Below are positions 45,096 to 54,308 of a stretch of 64,000 nucleotides of DNA, one piece after another; the stretch's first letter is position 1; the number at the start of each line of letters is the position of its first letter. The notes under the pieces were generated by a model. The model ran no database searches and was not told the DNA's origin. It saw only the letters and a program-made list of their open reading frames with translations. Both the position numbers and the translations under genes were made by a program. Origin of the DNA: Methanocella arvoryzae MRE50 (GTDB lineage: Archaea; Halobacteriota; Methanocellia; Methanocellales; Methanocellaceae); NCBI RefSeq assembly GCF_000063445.1, contig NC_009464.1, positions 620,001 through 684,000 of the forward strand. The letters run 5' to 3'.

Positions 45096-46647
45096 GTAAA
45101 TTCCCTTCTTGGGCTTTATCTAGCAGTCCACAGACATATTCTAAATAGTTATCAAATGGTTCAGTTTTTACAATTTTTTCTTTTGCTTTATCATGTGTGA
45201 AACCGGAGTTTATTAAATCAAAATACATCTCAAGTAAAGCTACTTTTAATTCATCGCTCGGCTTTTTTTCTGTGGTTGTAGCTTGTTTATCAGGTGCTTC
45301 AGCATTATCAACAATAATTAGACTAACGGGAACAGTTTCTTCAATTAATTTTAATAACATTTTTACTTGTGATATATTAACAGAAGAATTAGTTAGTATA
45401 GAAGATATAACCGGATGTTCTCGATTGATAGTATAGGATATTTTGCCGTGATAAACCTTTTTCTGCCATAAAAAGGTGTGCTCAGAAAGGCTATTTCGGG
45501 CAATTACTTTACCCCTATGACGATATATTTCCATAGCGCGCCCGATTGTTAAAGATGCTATCTTTTTGAGATCATCCCGGATATTATCTGGCGGTCGTGC
45601 GATAGATTTTCTTACGTCTAACTCCCACTCGCGATCCATCGAATTTGGAATATCAACCTGGATACGGGCGAGCTTATAATGATCAAATTTTTTTATTCCT
45701 AATCCAAGCCAGCTTCCTGCAACGATTAGTCGTTCATTCCTGTATACATAAAATCCTTGCTGAGCAGCCCAGCCGTTAGGTCCTTCCGCGTAATTATATG
45801 TTTCACTATCGATTTTTGAGTGATGCGGAAGTACATAGGGAATAACAACGATTTTACTGCCAAAAATCGTACGACTTTCCTCATTTAAAATTTGAGTTGC
45901 TTTCTCATTTCTCAAGTAAGGATCCCAGGGTTCAACGATTCGATCATTAATGAATATTTTTATTTTATGACGTTCAAGATATCTATGAAAAGTCATAGAT
46001 AGATGTTTTTTTACATTTTCTATTCTTGTTAAAAATAGGTTTTTTGCACGAGGATCATTTACATCTGTGTTTTTACAAATGACATCTAATTTTTCCCATA
46101 ACACAATAGTACCACTTTTTAGATCATTCAGATCGGTAAAATGAAGTGGTAATTCTTTATTATTAATTCGTAACAGATGCCAATCATGTGTTTTTATTAT
46201 GTAATCAATATCCCAGCAACGGATAGCTATTGGGTTATTTTCAAATTTTGATGCTACAGTAAATTTTCTACATTGCGAGAAGGATGCAGTCTTAAGTCCA
46301 AGCCCAAATCTACCCAGATCTTTAGGGTTTCTACAGTCGCTAGGACTAATACTTCCTAACCGCATTGCCTTTATGAGTTCTGATTCGGTCATTCCACAAC
46401 CATCATCTTTTATTGAAATTGTAGAGTTAGCGCCATCCCAATTAAATACAATATAAACGTTCCTGGCACCTGCCGAGATACTGTTATCGATGATATCTGC
46501 AATTGCGGTCTGAAGGTCATAGCCAAATGCCCTCAATGATTCGATAAATGACGCGGGGTCTGGTGGTACAATATCATACTCATCAATGTTTAAACTATGA
46601 TCAATAATTGTTTCACTGGATGATTCACCAACCGGTATTGATCCCAT
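45088..46647 (-). CDS. GHKL ATPase, MutL/MORC type
   Basis: The 519 residues start with a Bergerat-fold ATPase: N box in LQTAIADIIDNSISAGA, G1 in DDGCGMTESEL, G2 in GRFGLGLKTAS. This is the MutL/MORC-like ATPase known from bacterial and archaeal restriction-modification clusters, where it may act as an ATP-driven clamp. The C-terminal part is helical and unassigned. A TATA box at about 46711-46721 on the minus strand gives this operon its own promoter, separate from the methylase. Confidence 0.9.
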   Translation of the reverse strand: MGSIPVGESSSETIIDHSLNIDEYDIVPPDPASFIESLRAFGYDLQTAIADIIDNSISAGARNVYIVFNWDGANSTISIKDDGCGMTESELIKAMRLGSISPSDCRNPKDLGRFGLGLKTASFSQCRKFTVASKFENNPIAIRCWDIDYIIKTHDWHLLRINNKELPLHFTDLNDLKSGTIVLWEKLDVICKNTDVNDPRAKNLFLTRIENVKKHLSMTFHRYLERHKIKIFINDRIVEPWDPYLRNEKATQILNEESRTIFGSKIVVIPYVLPHHSKIDSETYNYAEGPNGWAAQQGFYVYRNERLIVAGSWLGLGIKKFDHYKLARIQVDIPNSMDREWELDVRKSIARPPDNIRDDLKKIASLTIGRAMEIYRHRGKVIARNSLSEHTFLWQKKVYHGKISYTINREHPVISSILTNSSVNISQVKMLLKLIEETVPVSLIIVDNAEAPDKQATTTEKKPSDELKVALLEMYFDLINSGFTHDKAKEKIVKTEPFDNYLEYVCGLLDKAQEGNLHV

Positions 46648-46741
46648 GATATCCTCACCGCGAGATATCCTTAATACCCCCAGACAATATGAGGAAAATA
46701 GGAATTAATCCTATATAAGCCCTTACTATACAAATTGTTAA

Positions 46742-48001
46742 TTACAAATAGATGCGATTAAGCATATCTTTTATTTTAGTAGCTATTCCCGAAGCCATTA
46801 GAGGAGGAACAGCATTTCCAATTTGTATAAACTGGGAAGAACGTGGCCCCTCAAAAAGGTAATTATCCGGGAAAGATTGTATTCTTGCAGCTTCTCGCAC
46901 AGTAAGAGACCTACATTGACTGATATCAGGGTGTATGAAATAATGTCCATCTTTAGATAAATGAGCAACAATTGAATGGGATAACCCGTTACCATTTACA
47001 ACTTTAAATCTATCTAAGAAAGATTTTTCATTTTTATGCGTTTTTAAAGATGGATCCAACTCAGTGTACTTTATCCGCTTTTTCCCGTTATTCCACTTTT
47101 CAATTGCTATACGATATATCTCACGATCTCGATCATTATGTGGCCTTGCTACGTGATGTCTAATACAAGTTTCGTCGGTTCGTATACCAGATTCTTGAAG
47201 GTATTTTGTTCTGTCACCAGTATAATTAGATATCTCACTACCACAGCCAGGCTTTAATTCCGGAAGATCAGATAATAGATCATTTATTATATATGGAGTC
47301 TGCGACTTAGCGAAATCTGGATAAGATAGGTTATATTCTTTTTTCCACCCAATAATTATTATACGCTTCCGATTCTGTAAAACATTAAAATTGGAAGCAT
47401 TTAAAATTTTTTGATCAGAATCATAACCACTTTCATCTATCATTTTTTTAAAATCTTCAATGATCATACCATTCTTTGCACTCCGAATGCCAGGAACATT
47501 TTCAAATACAAATAGATCAGGAGAAAATGTCTGTATAAATCGGATATAGTGCTTGTATAGATGATTTCTTGGATCATACAGCATGCCATAACGATCTCTA
47601 CCCCTGCCGATTAAGGAGTAAGCTTGGCATGGTGGACCACCGATAACTACATTTATTTTATTAATATTTCTTTTTATTAGTTGAGTATTAATCTTATCAA
47701 TAAGCGAATCTTCTGTAATTAATGAAATTTCTTCATGGATTACTTCAGAGTTATCGATACCCAATTCACAACATTGCTTCAGAAACTCATCTCTGTTTAT
47801 ACGATTATTGTAATAGTTGTAATATATGTGAACTTTGTTGATTTTTAATAATGCATAATATAAGGAACGTGTTTGAAGAGTCTTCGAAGCAAATTCATCT
47901 TTTTCGATATGGCTGATAATGTCAAAACCATTACGGTAAAACCCTTCCGTAAGTCCACCTGCGCCAGAAAACAAATCAAGTACAGTATATGGGAAAGACA
48001 T
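46742..48001 (-). CDS. C5-cytosine DNA methyltransferase
   Basis: The 419 residues begin MSFPYTVLDLFSGAGGLTEG (motif I) and carry VVIGGPPCQAYSLIGRGRDR (motif IV with catalytic Cys), FENVPG (VI), QNRKR (VIII) and IQIGNAVPPLMASGIA (X). It transfers a methyl group from SAM to cytosine, marking self DNA. The target sequence cannot be read from the protein. ATG at 48001 has GGAG nine bases upstream; an earlier TTG at 48022 would lie inside an operator palindrome. First gene of the module, strongly AT-rich. Confidence 0.95.
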   Translation of the reverse strand: MSFPYTVLDLFSGAGGLTEGFYRNGFDIISHIEKDEFASKTLQTRSLYYALLKINKVHIYYNYYNNRINRDEFLKQCCELGIDNSEVIHEEISLITEDSLIDKINTQLIKRNINKINVVIGGPPCQAYSLIGRGRDRYGMLYDPRNHLYKHYIRFIQTFSPDLFVFENVPGIRSAKNGMIIEDFKKMIDESGYDSDQKILNASNFNVLQNRKRIIIIGWKKEYNLSYPDFAKSQTPYIINDLLSDLPELKPGCGSEISNYTGDRTKYLQESGIRTDETCIRHHVARPHNDRDREIYRIAIEKWNNGKKRIKYTELDPSLKTHKNEKSFLDRFKVVNGNGLSHSIVAHLSKDGHYFIHPDISQCRSLTVREAARIQSFPDNYLFEGPRSSQFIQIGNAVPPLMASGIATKIKDMLNRIYL

Positions 48002-48017
48002 TACAGGATACTCCTTA

Positions 48018-48066
48018 TACAATGTATTACATTGTATTCACAAATATTACAATGTATTACATTGTA
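48018..48066. promoter_or_regulatory. two identical 19-bp palindromes at the methyltransferase promoter
   Basis: TACAATGTATTACATTGTA, a perfect palindrome, occurs at 48018-48036 and again at 48048-48066, 30 bp apart centre to centre (three helical turns). They flank a TATA-like stretch (about 48040-48050) and lie directly before the ATG at 48001. This is a strong operator pair for a dimeric repressor or activator. Confidence 0.8.
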
Positions 48067-48312
48067 CAAAATGCGTCTCTATCTAAGGATGGACCGAATA
48101 TTAAGTTTTCCCTGAGAGCATAGAGAAATTATTATTGAAACTTAGTAGGTTCCTTTGATGAAGCTGGCCTATATCGATGATATACACAATCGCTGTTACG
48201 ATAATATCCCACTATTTTTAAGATTAATCTACAATAATATGTATCCCTATTTCCGTCCTTAACCCTGACAAGTATTTTATAAACATATTAAAGCACCAAG
48301 CGGGGGGAATCC

Positions 48313-48740
48313 ATGAACTCAGGGAGGAAGATAGCAACACAAACAGTCTTTATTCTTATAACTGCTATCCTATTGATTAGTTAGCCACTACGGCAATCGT
48401 AGTAATCCGATATATCCAGCGACCGATACAGAATTAAATTTAGAAACACAACAAATTCCGACGGTGCTGAAGATCAACAACCATATCCTGTACATCCGTG
48501 CCGAGGCATACTACACGGCAACATCACCAAGATCAACCTCACCGACAACAGAGGCAAGTAGATGGTCTTCGTAGGCTATCCGGCAGAGTTTATATGCCCG
48601 ACGGAGCTGGGGGAGATGGTCAAGTATTATAGCATTTTTACAGACCTCGGCGCCGAGGTGTTCAGTGTCTGCAAGGACTCGGCATACGTCCATAAGGCCT
48701 GGCACGATTCGAATCCCTATCTGAAAACGATTCTGCAATA
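48313..48740 (+). pseudogene. decayed peroxiredoxin (AhpC/Prx) copy 1
   Basis: Homologous to the intact gene at 57.3 kb but full of lesions. It starts ATGAACTCAGGG with a signal-peptide-like frame ending in a stop near 48384, then recognisable pieces: VLKINNHI, then AEAYY, NRGK followed by a TAG, MVFVGYPAEFICPTELGEM, TDLGAEVFSV and DSAYVHKAWHDSNPYLKTIL, ending at a TAG. The 3' third is missing. It lies just downstream of, and on the opposite strand from, the helicase gene's end. Confidence 0.85.
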
Positions 48741-48744
48741 GACG

Positions 48745-51700
48745 TCAGGATAGTCCGGACGTAGTTTTAAACTCACGATACTCAACATTATCCGGCGATA
48801 GCTCGATCGCTTTATCTATCGCTTTTCGAGCGCCCGTTACATCATCGATAGTTAACAGTGTTTTACTCAGGTAATAATGATAGTCAGGCTTAAAGGAGCA
48901 GAGTTTGATAGCTGCTTTTAACTCTTTCACCGCTTCCTTGTATTTCTGTTGCCGGAGATGGATGATCGCGGCTCCGAACTGGGCGTCGGCCATCTCTTCA
49001 TCAAAGCTCTTTTTTAAGAACGTTGTTTGCCGCCCTTTGGGCTGCGTCTGCCTGCCCAGGATGATGTCGATCCTGAAATACCGGATCAGGTCCTCGATGG
49101 TCCGGGGGCTGGCAAAGGCGAACATGTAATCAGACGTCCCGGCGTTTCCGGTCTGGGAGAGAATGTTGAGGCTGCCGAAATAGAATACGGTTTTATCGAT
49201 CAGAGCGATCTTTTCGTGGAAACTACTTCTGACGCCATTTGTATCTGATGCGATGATGGCATTTATGCCTTGTAAAGTAAGCTCTTCGATCAACTTTTCT
49301 TTATCTGCCCTTGTTTTATCCTCTTTAAGATTTCTGATTATCAAGTGGACTTTTACACCCCGGGCAACCGCTGCTTTGAGCGGGTTCATTAGCATGTCCA
49401 TTCGTTTTCTGGTGATAAAGGGGCTAAAAATGACTATCCGGGAGGAAGCGTGATCAATGTCCACGATGAAGGCGCGGTAGAACTCTGTTGCATTGTAGAT
49501 GAGCTGCTTGGAGTCAGGTGATATTTCCGCTTTTCCGCTTAGCGTAGTTTGCCCGCTTATCGCTGGGTTAGATAACAGAAGATTCTCTGAGTCCACCACG
49601 AGACCTTTATTACAGATCTCCTGCAACAGATCATGGAAGATAGTACCGGGTTTCAGCCGCTCGCTGAAGTACTGGTTATTTGATATGACTATCAGCTTGC
49701 CTTTCGCCCTTGAGATTGCGACGTTGATCAGCCTCGCCGTGTCGGAATCAATCGAGGAAGAGCGGAATTGTTTGCCGAGATTATGGGGTAAGCCTTCAAC
49801 AAGATCGATGATGATACAGTCTTTCTCGTTACCCTGGGATTTATGAATGGTCGTAACTGAGACGGTTTTTCGATCGATATTCTGCTCCATGAGCTGCTTT
49901 TCTATCAGCTTTACCTGTTTTTTATAAGGAGTGATAATGCCAGCGCTCTTGATTCCGCCGGCAATAGCCGACTCTGCGAGTTTTGCCGCCAGCATGGCGC
50001 TATAGAGGTTAATCTTGGAGCTACCGGAGTAGCTACACCAGGGATTAATCTTTGAGGTATCGCAGAGCACGACTGCATGTCCTGCGTATGGAGGCAGAGC
50101 TGCTATCTGATCCCGATCTGTTTTGGTCTGGTCGTTCGTTATCAGCTGACCTGCATACATTTTATCATTGATGATGCCGGCGATTTTCGGGTGCATTCTG
50201 TACTGCTCTTTTAACATCACCAGCCGGGAGTCGACCCTTCCGGCTTTGATCGACTCTACGATGCCAGCCTGCGAAAATATGTCCCGCTTTAGCCATAGTG
50301 AAGCGTTAGGCCCGCTGCTCTGGGCAATCGGTGCAATCTGGCGGAAATCGCCGGCAATTACGTATTGCGATGCACGGCCTGCAGCGTAAAATATTGCAGG
50401 CAAATTAGCCATGCTTGCCTCATCGAGGATCATTACGTCGAATTTGCAATGTTGCAGATTTCTGTCTACGTAGCATTTAGTTAGTGTGCATCCAACGACC
50501 ATGGCATTGCCAAAGATGAAATTTTCGTACTTGACGATCTCTTTTTTGATCTCGAAGATATCCGACTCTATTGCAGAGAATTCTTCTCTTAAATCGCTCA
50601 ACTGTACAGGCAATATGTCGATGAGACGGTCCTCTGCAAGGGAATGGGTATAACAAATACGCTCCCGCATTTTTTGAATGTCTGATTTTAACTCTCCAGC
50701 ATTGATTTCCGCATAGTGAAGTTCGTCAGACAGAGCTTTCTCTGATGCCTTTAGCTGCTGGATTTGAAGGATTTTTTCATCGATGGCAGCATCAGGTTTA
50801 GGAGACGGACTGGTGCCGAGAAGCCTAAAGAGTCCTTTTCCTGATTTTTTCTTTAGCCGCTCTTCCGCTTCTGTTTCAAGCTGGTTCTTTTCCCGGTAGC
50901 AGGCGACTATCTGCAGTTTTACCGTCCGGATTTTTTCGCTTAACGCAGCTATTTTGTTTTCATCTTCTGCAAGCTCTTCCTCGCAGTATTTTAACTTTCT
51001 ATAGTCGGGCGATTCGGTAATAATAAGTATCTGAGTTATTTTTTGTTCGCAGTCACGAAGTTGCCTTTTTAGCTCATCGATCTTCTGATATGCTACTCCA
51101 ATGATGCGATCGTTGACATTGTCAAGCAGGAAATTTTTAATTACCGGGTCGTTGTTGCTCGGATTTCCATAGCGGATCACCTTGCCATCGTCAATCAGAG
51201 ACCTGTTCTCGGGGTCTTCGGCAAACTTCTTAATTACCTCGTCTAAAGCGAGATTTGTATGAGATATCAGTAAAACAGTCTTCTTTGCTCTAATCAAGTG
51301 GTTAAGAAGAACGCTCAAAGTCTTTGTCTTACCTGTGCCGGGCGGACCCCAGACGAAGGTTACTTCCTGCGATAATGCATGTGTTATGACCTGTTTTTGA
51401 CATTCATTTAGATGGAAGGAATCTGAGACAGTTAGATCGCAGGCATTTATAGGTTCGGGTTCGATAAACCCGAATAGTTTCATAGGGCCGATGGTATCGA
51501 AATTTCCGTTACTCAGAAGGTCATCATAACGTTTTAGCAAAAGATCAAGCAGCGCCGAAGTATCACTTCTAACGGTTATGTTATGAATAGTCAGGCCATA
51601 GTCCTCAGTAATGGCAATATCAATGTAGTCATCACCAGAGGTAACAATCAGGCCTTCGGTCTTCTTTTTTCCGACGTAGATATCGACAGGTGTGTCATCA

Positions 51701-51912
51701 CTCACTTTCACCGGAACATCGAGAGGAAACCGATAGATAAAATACTCAAGGCTTTTTGTGATAAATTCACCATTTTTAAGGTCTAATTGAATATCCCTGC
51801 CTTTTGTTTTAATATAAACGATTTCTTCAGTAATAGCCTGGCGAAAAGCCTGAATCAGCTCAACAGGATTGCTGCTCCCCGCAGTTGCTCTCCAGCCTGT
51901 CGATTTTTCCAT
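48745..51912 (-). CDS. SF1 helicase-phospholipase D-TPR protein, Mokosh type II-like
   Basis: The 1055 residues hold an UPF1-like SF1 helicase: Walker A GPPGTGKT (about residue 190), DEAS box in FDVMILDEASMANLPAI, VIAGDFRQIAP, TTIHKSQGNEKDCIIIDLVE and NVAISRAKGKLIVIS. A long coiled-coil insert (about residues 290-430) interrupts it. After it comes a phospholipase D nuclease-like domain with one HxK motif (FHEKIALIDKTVFYFGSLNI), and a C-terminal TPR (QKYKEAVKELKAAIKL). Helicase plus PLD in one protein is the layout of the Mokosh type II anti-phage system; the TPR end is extra. Confidence 0.85.
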   Translation of the reverse strand: MEKSTGWRATAGSSNPVELIQAFRQAITEEIVYIKTKGRDIQLDLKNGEFITKSLEYFIYRFPLDVPVKVSDDTPVDIYVGKKKTEGLIVTSGDDYIDIAITEDYGLTIHNITVRSDTSALLDLLLKRYDDLLSNGNFDTIGPMKLFGFIEPEPINACDLTVSDSFHLNECQKQVITHALSQEVTFVWGPPGTGKTKTLSVLLNHLIRAKKTVLLISHTNLALDEVIKKFAEDPENRSLIDDGKVIRYGNPSNNDPVIKNFLLDNVNDRIIGVAYQKIDELKRQLRDCEQKITQILIITESPDYRKLKYCEEELAEDENKIAALSEKIRTVKLQIVACYREKNQLETEAEERLKKKSGKGLFRLLGTSPSPKPDAAIDEKILQIQQLKASEKALSDELHYAEINAGELKSDIQKMRERICYTHSLAEDRLIDILPVQLSDLREEFSAIESDIFEIKKEIVKYENFIFGNAMVVGCTLTKCYVDRNLQHCKFDVMILDEASMANLPAIFYAAGRASQYVIAGDFRQIAPIAQSSGPNASLWLKRDIFSQAGIVESIKAGRVDSRLVMLKEQYRMHPKIAGIINDKMYAGQLITNDQTKTDRDQIAALPPYAGHAVVLCDTSKINPWCSYSGSSKINLYSAMLAAKLAESAIAGGIKSAGIITPYKKQVKLIEKQLMEQNIDRKTVSVTTIHKSQGNEKDCIIIDLVEGLPHNLGKQFRSSSIDSDTARLINVAISRAKGKLIVISNNQYFSERLKPGTIFHDLLQEICNKGLVVDSENLLLSNPAISGQTTLSGKAEISPDSKQLIYNATEFYRAFIVDIDHASSRIVIFSPFITRKRMDMLMNPLKAAVARGVKVHLIIRNLKEDKTRADKEKLIEELTLQGINAIIASDTNGVRSSFHEKIALIDKTVFYFGSLNILSQTGNAGTSDYMFAFASPRTIEDLIRYFRIDIILGRQTQPKGRQTTFLKKSFDEEMADAQFGAAIIHLRQQKYKEAVKELKAAIKLCSFKPDYHYYLSKTLLTIDDVTGARKAIDKAIELSPDNVEYREFKTTSGLS

Positions 51913-52033
51913 TATAACTTAGATATCATGTATATTCAAGCATATTAATTTTGTTTTTATCTAATACTAATGGTATACTCAATCAGGTATATATGAGAGC
52001 CATGCTGGTCTTAACTCAAATAACTCTAAAATC

Positions 52034-52478
52034 CCAAAGATTATCGTGGCAACGGTATGGTCTACGTCGTCTACGCCGCAGACTGCACATACGTCTGCCC
52101 CAAAGAGTTCGAAGAGATGGCCATGTATTACACAAATTTCATAGACCTCGGCGCAGAAGTCTTCAGCGCCAGCCGGGACTCGGCATACGTCCACAAGGCA
52201 TGGCACAACTCCACACCCCAGCTACAGGCCATCCAGTACCCCATGCTTGCCAATACCACCGGCCACATCAGCAGGACCTTCGGGACCTTTAATGAGACTG
52301 ATGGCCTCTTGTACAGGGCGACCTTCATCGTAGATCCGGATGGCTATGTGAAGGTGATCGAGATGCATGAAGGAACTACTTTGCAAGCTGGAGACAGCAA
52401 AGTTTGCGAGGGAGAACCAGTACAAAATCAGCCAGCCCAGCTGGGAGCCCGGGGAAGAGACGATAACACAGGCATGAG
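52034..52478 (+). pseudogene. decayed peroxiredoxin (AhpC/Prx) copy 2, 5'-truncated
   Basis: Nearly identical in places to the gene at 57.3 kb. It begins in the middle (DYRGNGMVYVVYAADCTYVC) without the signal peptide and runs through SAYVHKAWHNSTPQLQAIQY and VDPDGYVKVIEM. Then a deletion and frameshift scramble the C-terminus; the bases matching the Cys-containing tail survive out of frame. A frame of 153 codons from 52057 remains open but lacks the normal ends. Confidence 0.8.
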
Positions 52479-52548
52479 TTTAAGGAGTGCCGGGAAGAAG
52501 ACAATGTTAATAATCTAATAACAGCTTAAAATAATTAGAGTGTGAGCA

Positions 52549-52953
52549 ATGACAGATGCCTTCGATGCTGACATAGATAAGGTAACCGGACGAATAAGAG
52601 ATGAAATACCGGGTATTGTGTCAGTTTACCTTTTTGGTAGCATAGCGAAGGGGACATATGATGAGAATAGTGATTATGACATCGCAGTCATTGTAAATGA
52701 ACTACCGGAAGACGATATCGGCAAAATTTCTAATATCCGGTATTCACTTTTAGACCAGCTTAAGAGGCCGCTTGATATTGTCATCCTTGCATTAAGCGAT
52801 CTCGAACATCCTTCACCGCTTCTTTACGAAATATACCATAGTCGAAAGCTGATCTATGGGCAGGATATACTAACTACTTTTAAAAATGTTATAGCAGACA
52901 TGAAACCAGTTACGGTGGACGGAGCTACGGTAGGATACTATGTCGGATATTAA
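52549..52953 (+). CDS. minimal nucleotidyltransferase (MNT) of a HEPN/MNT pair
   Basis: The 134 residues carry the nucleotidyltransferase core VYLFGSIAKGTYDENSDYDI: GS followed by the D-x-D metal ligands, as in MntA-type antitoxins that can AMPylate or otherwise modify their HEPN partner. The end overlaps the HEPN gene by 14 bases. Confidence 0.85.
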   Translation: MTDAFDADIDKVTGRIRDEIPGIVSVYLFGSIAKGTYDENSDYDIAVIVNELPEDDIGKISNIRYSLLDQLKRPLDIVILALSDLEHPSPLLYEIYHSRKLIYGQDILTTFKNVIADMKPVTVDGATVGYYVGY

Positions 52954-53446
52954 CGAGGCCAGGGCACTCAGGTATCTACTGGATGCGATGGACGACAGAC
53001 TAATGATAGAAAGTGCTTATGATAATAAGATTTATTCGCAAGCACTTTTTCATGCCCAACAACTAACGGAGAAGTCTTCTAAGGCATGTCTCGCCATACT
53101 GCGTGTCATGCCAAAGGATGACCACCATTATTCGGAGATGGTCAGGATGTTTATCATACCGAACTCTAAAAAGTTTAGAGACAGGTTTGATGAATATTTG
53201 CCCCTTGTCGTTAAGCTTGAATCACAGTATATCCCTACAAGGTATGGTGTTACTACATCAGGCACCGTCCGTATTAGAAAATATGATGAACAGACGGTAA
53301 AGAAGGAGTGTAACGCGGCAAAAGACTATCTTGAGCTTTGCTTTTCATTCGTTGAAGATAAGATGAGTAAACAATTGCCCCGGTCTAAAGCAGAACTAGA
53401 GCAAGTATTAGTTACAGAATATAAGGATAATGTAAAATTTTTTTAA
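52940..53446 (+). CDS. HEPN-domain protein
   Basis: The 168 residues start MSDINEARALRYLLDAMDDR with the HEPN four-helix pattern (YSQALFHAQQLTEKSSKACL) and the end SQYIPTRYGVT typical of COG2250-like members. A clear R-x4-6-H ribonuclease motif in the usual last-helix position is not visible to me; RVMPKDDH occurs earlier. It forms an overlapping pair with the nucleotidyltransferase, as in HEPN/MNT toxin-antitoxin modules. Confidence 0.8.
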   Translation: MSDINEARALRYLLDAMDDRLMIESAYDNKIYSQALFHAQQLTEKSSKACLAILRVMPKDDHHYSEMVRMFIIPNSKKFRDRFDEYLPLVVKLESQYIPTRYGVTTSGTVRIRKYDEQTVKKECNAAKDYLELCFSFVEDKMSKQLPRSKAELEQVLVTEYKDNVKFF

Positions 53447-53526
53447 GCCTCAGCATGGACCCTTCATTTTTGTCACTCCACCCATCTCTGGCTATCCTAT
53501 CAGCCCGCTCAGGAATATGGACCCGA

Positions 53527-54281
53527 TCAATCTTTGAACACCCTTCTACCTTGCATGGACCCTCTAAGCTCTTTTGCCACTTGCTCGCCGATCTCCAGCT
53601 CTGCTTTTGCATCGTTCTTCATTCCAGCTTCGTCATAAGTCTTCGCCAGCGAGAAATGCGGCCCGGGCATTTTAGGGTTTAACGCTATACACTTCTGGAA
53701 TTCGGCCATCGCATCATCGATCTGGCGAAGGCTTAAGAATGCATTGCCCAAAGTATAATGAGCTATAACTGAATCCGGGTCGACCTCGACTGCTTTTCTC
53801 AATGCCGTCAAAGCTTCATCCGGCAATCCTGCGTCGATCAGGCGCTTCCCGAACATCACCAGCAAGTCGACATTATCAGGATCGAGCTTGTATGCCCGGG
53901 TATAAGCACGGATAGCTCTTCAGGCTTCCCCCAGCCAGTATACACTTTCCCAAGCGCAGAATATAGCTCGGAACTCTTCGGATTCAGGCGCAGGGCTTTT
54001 CGCATTGCGTTAACCGCCCCTTCGAAGTCCCCCATGTCTGCGAGGGCTTCCCCCAGCAAACCATAAGCAGCAGAGTTGGTATCGTCGAGCCTGATAGCTT
54101 CCCGGTACATCACGGCTTCCTGGTAGGCAGAGCCCAGACTTACCCGAGCCTCATAATTATCAGGATGAGCGCTAACTTCATCTTCGTACTCAGATAACGC
54201 AGTCCTATCGCCAGACTCAGAATATGAAGCAGGTGCCCGCCCTCGTCGACGACCCATAACCATCTTAGGCATACTGATCAT
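53527..54281 (-). pseudogene. TPR protein with a frameshift
   Basis: Two overlapping minus-strand frames (54281-53856 and 53865-53527) are pieces of one TPR protein. Near 53920 the frame of the first half (GKVYTGWGKPEE) is lost; a one-base change would restore AIRAYTRAYKLDPDNVDLLV, which then joins smoothly to FGKRLIDAGLPDEALTALRK. One repeat near EAVMYREAIRL also looks shortened. It is related to the TPR gene at 37.9 kb. Confidence 0.75.
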
Positions 54282-54308
54282 TATTAAAATGTGTCTTATA
54301 TATTATAT

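Noticed and set aside
48313-52478. A single peroxiredoxin gene split by insertion of the helicase gene
   Set aside because: The two flanking pieces both contain the middle of the gene, so they are separate partial copies, not two halves.
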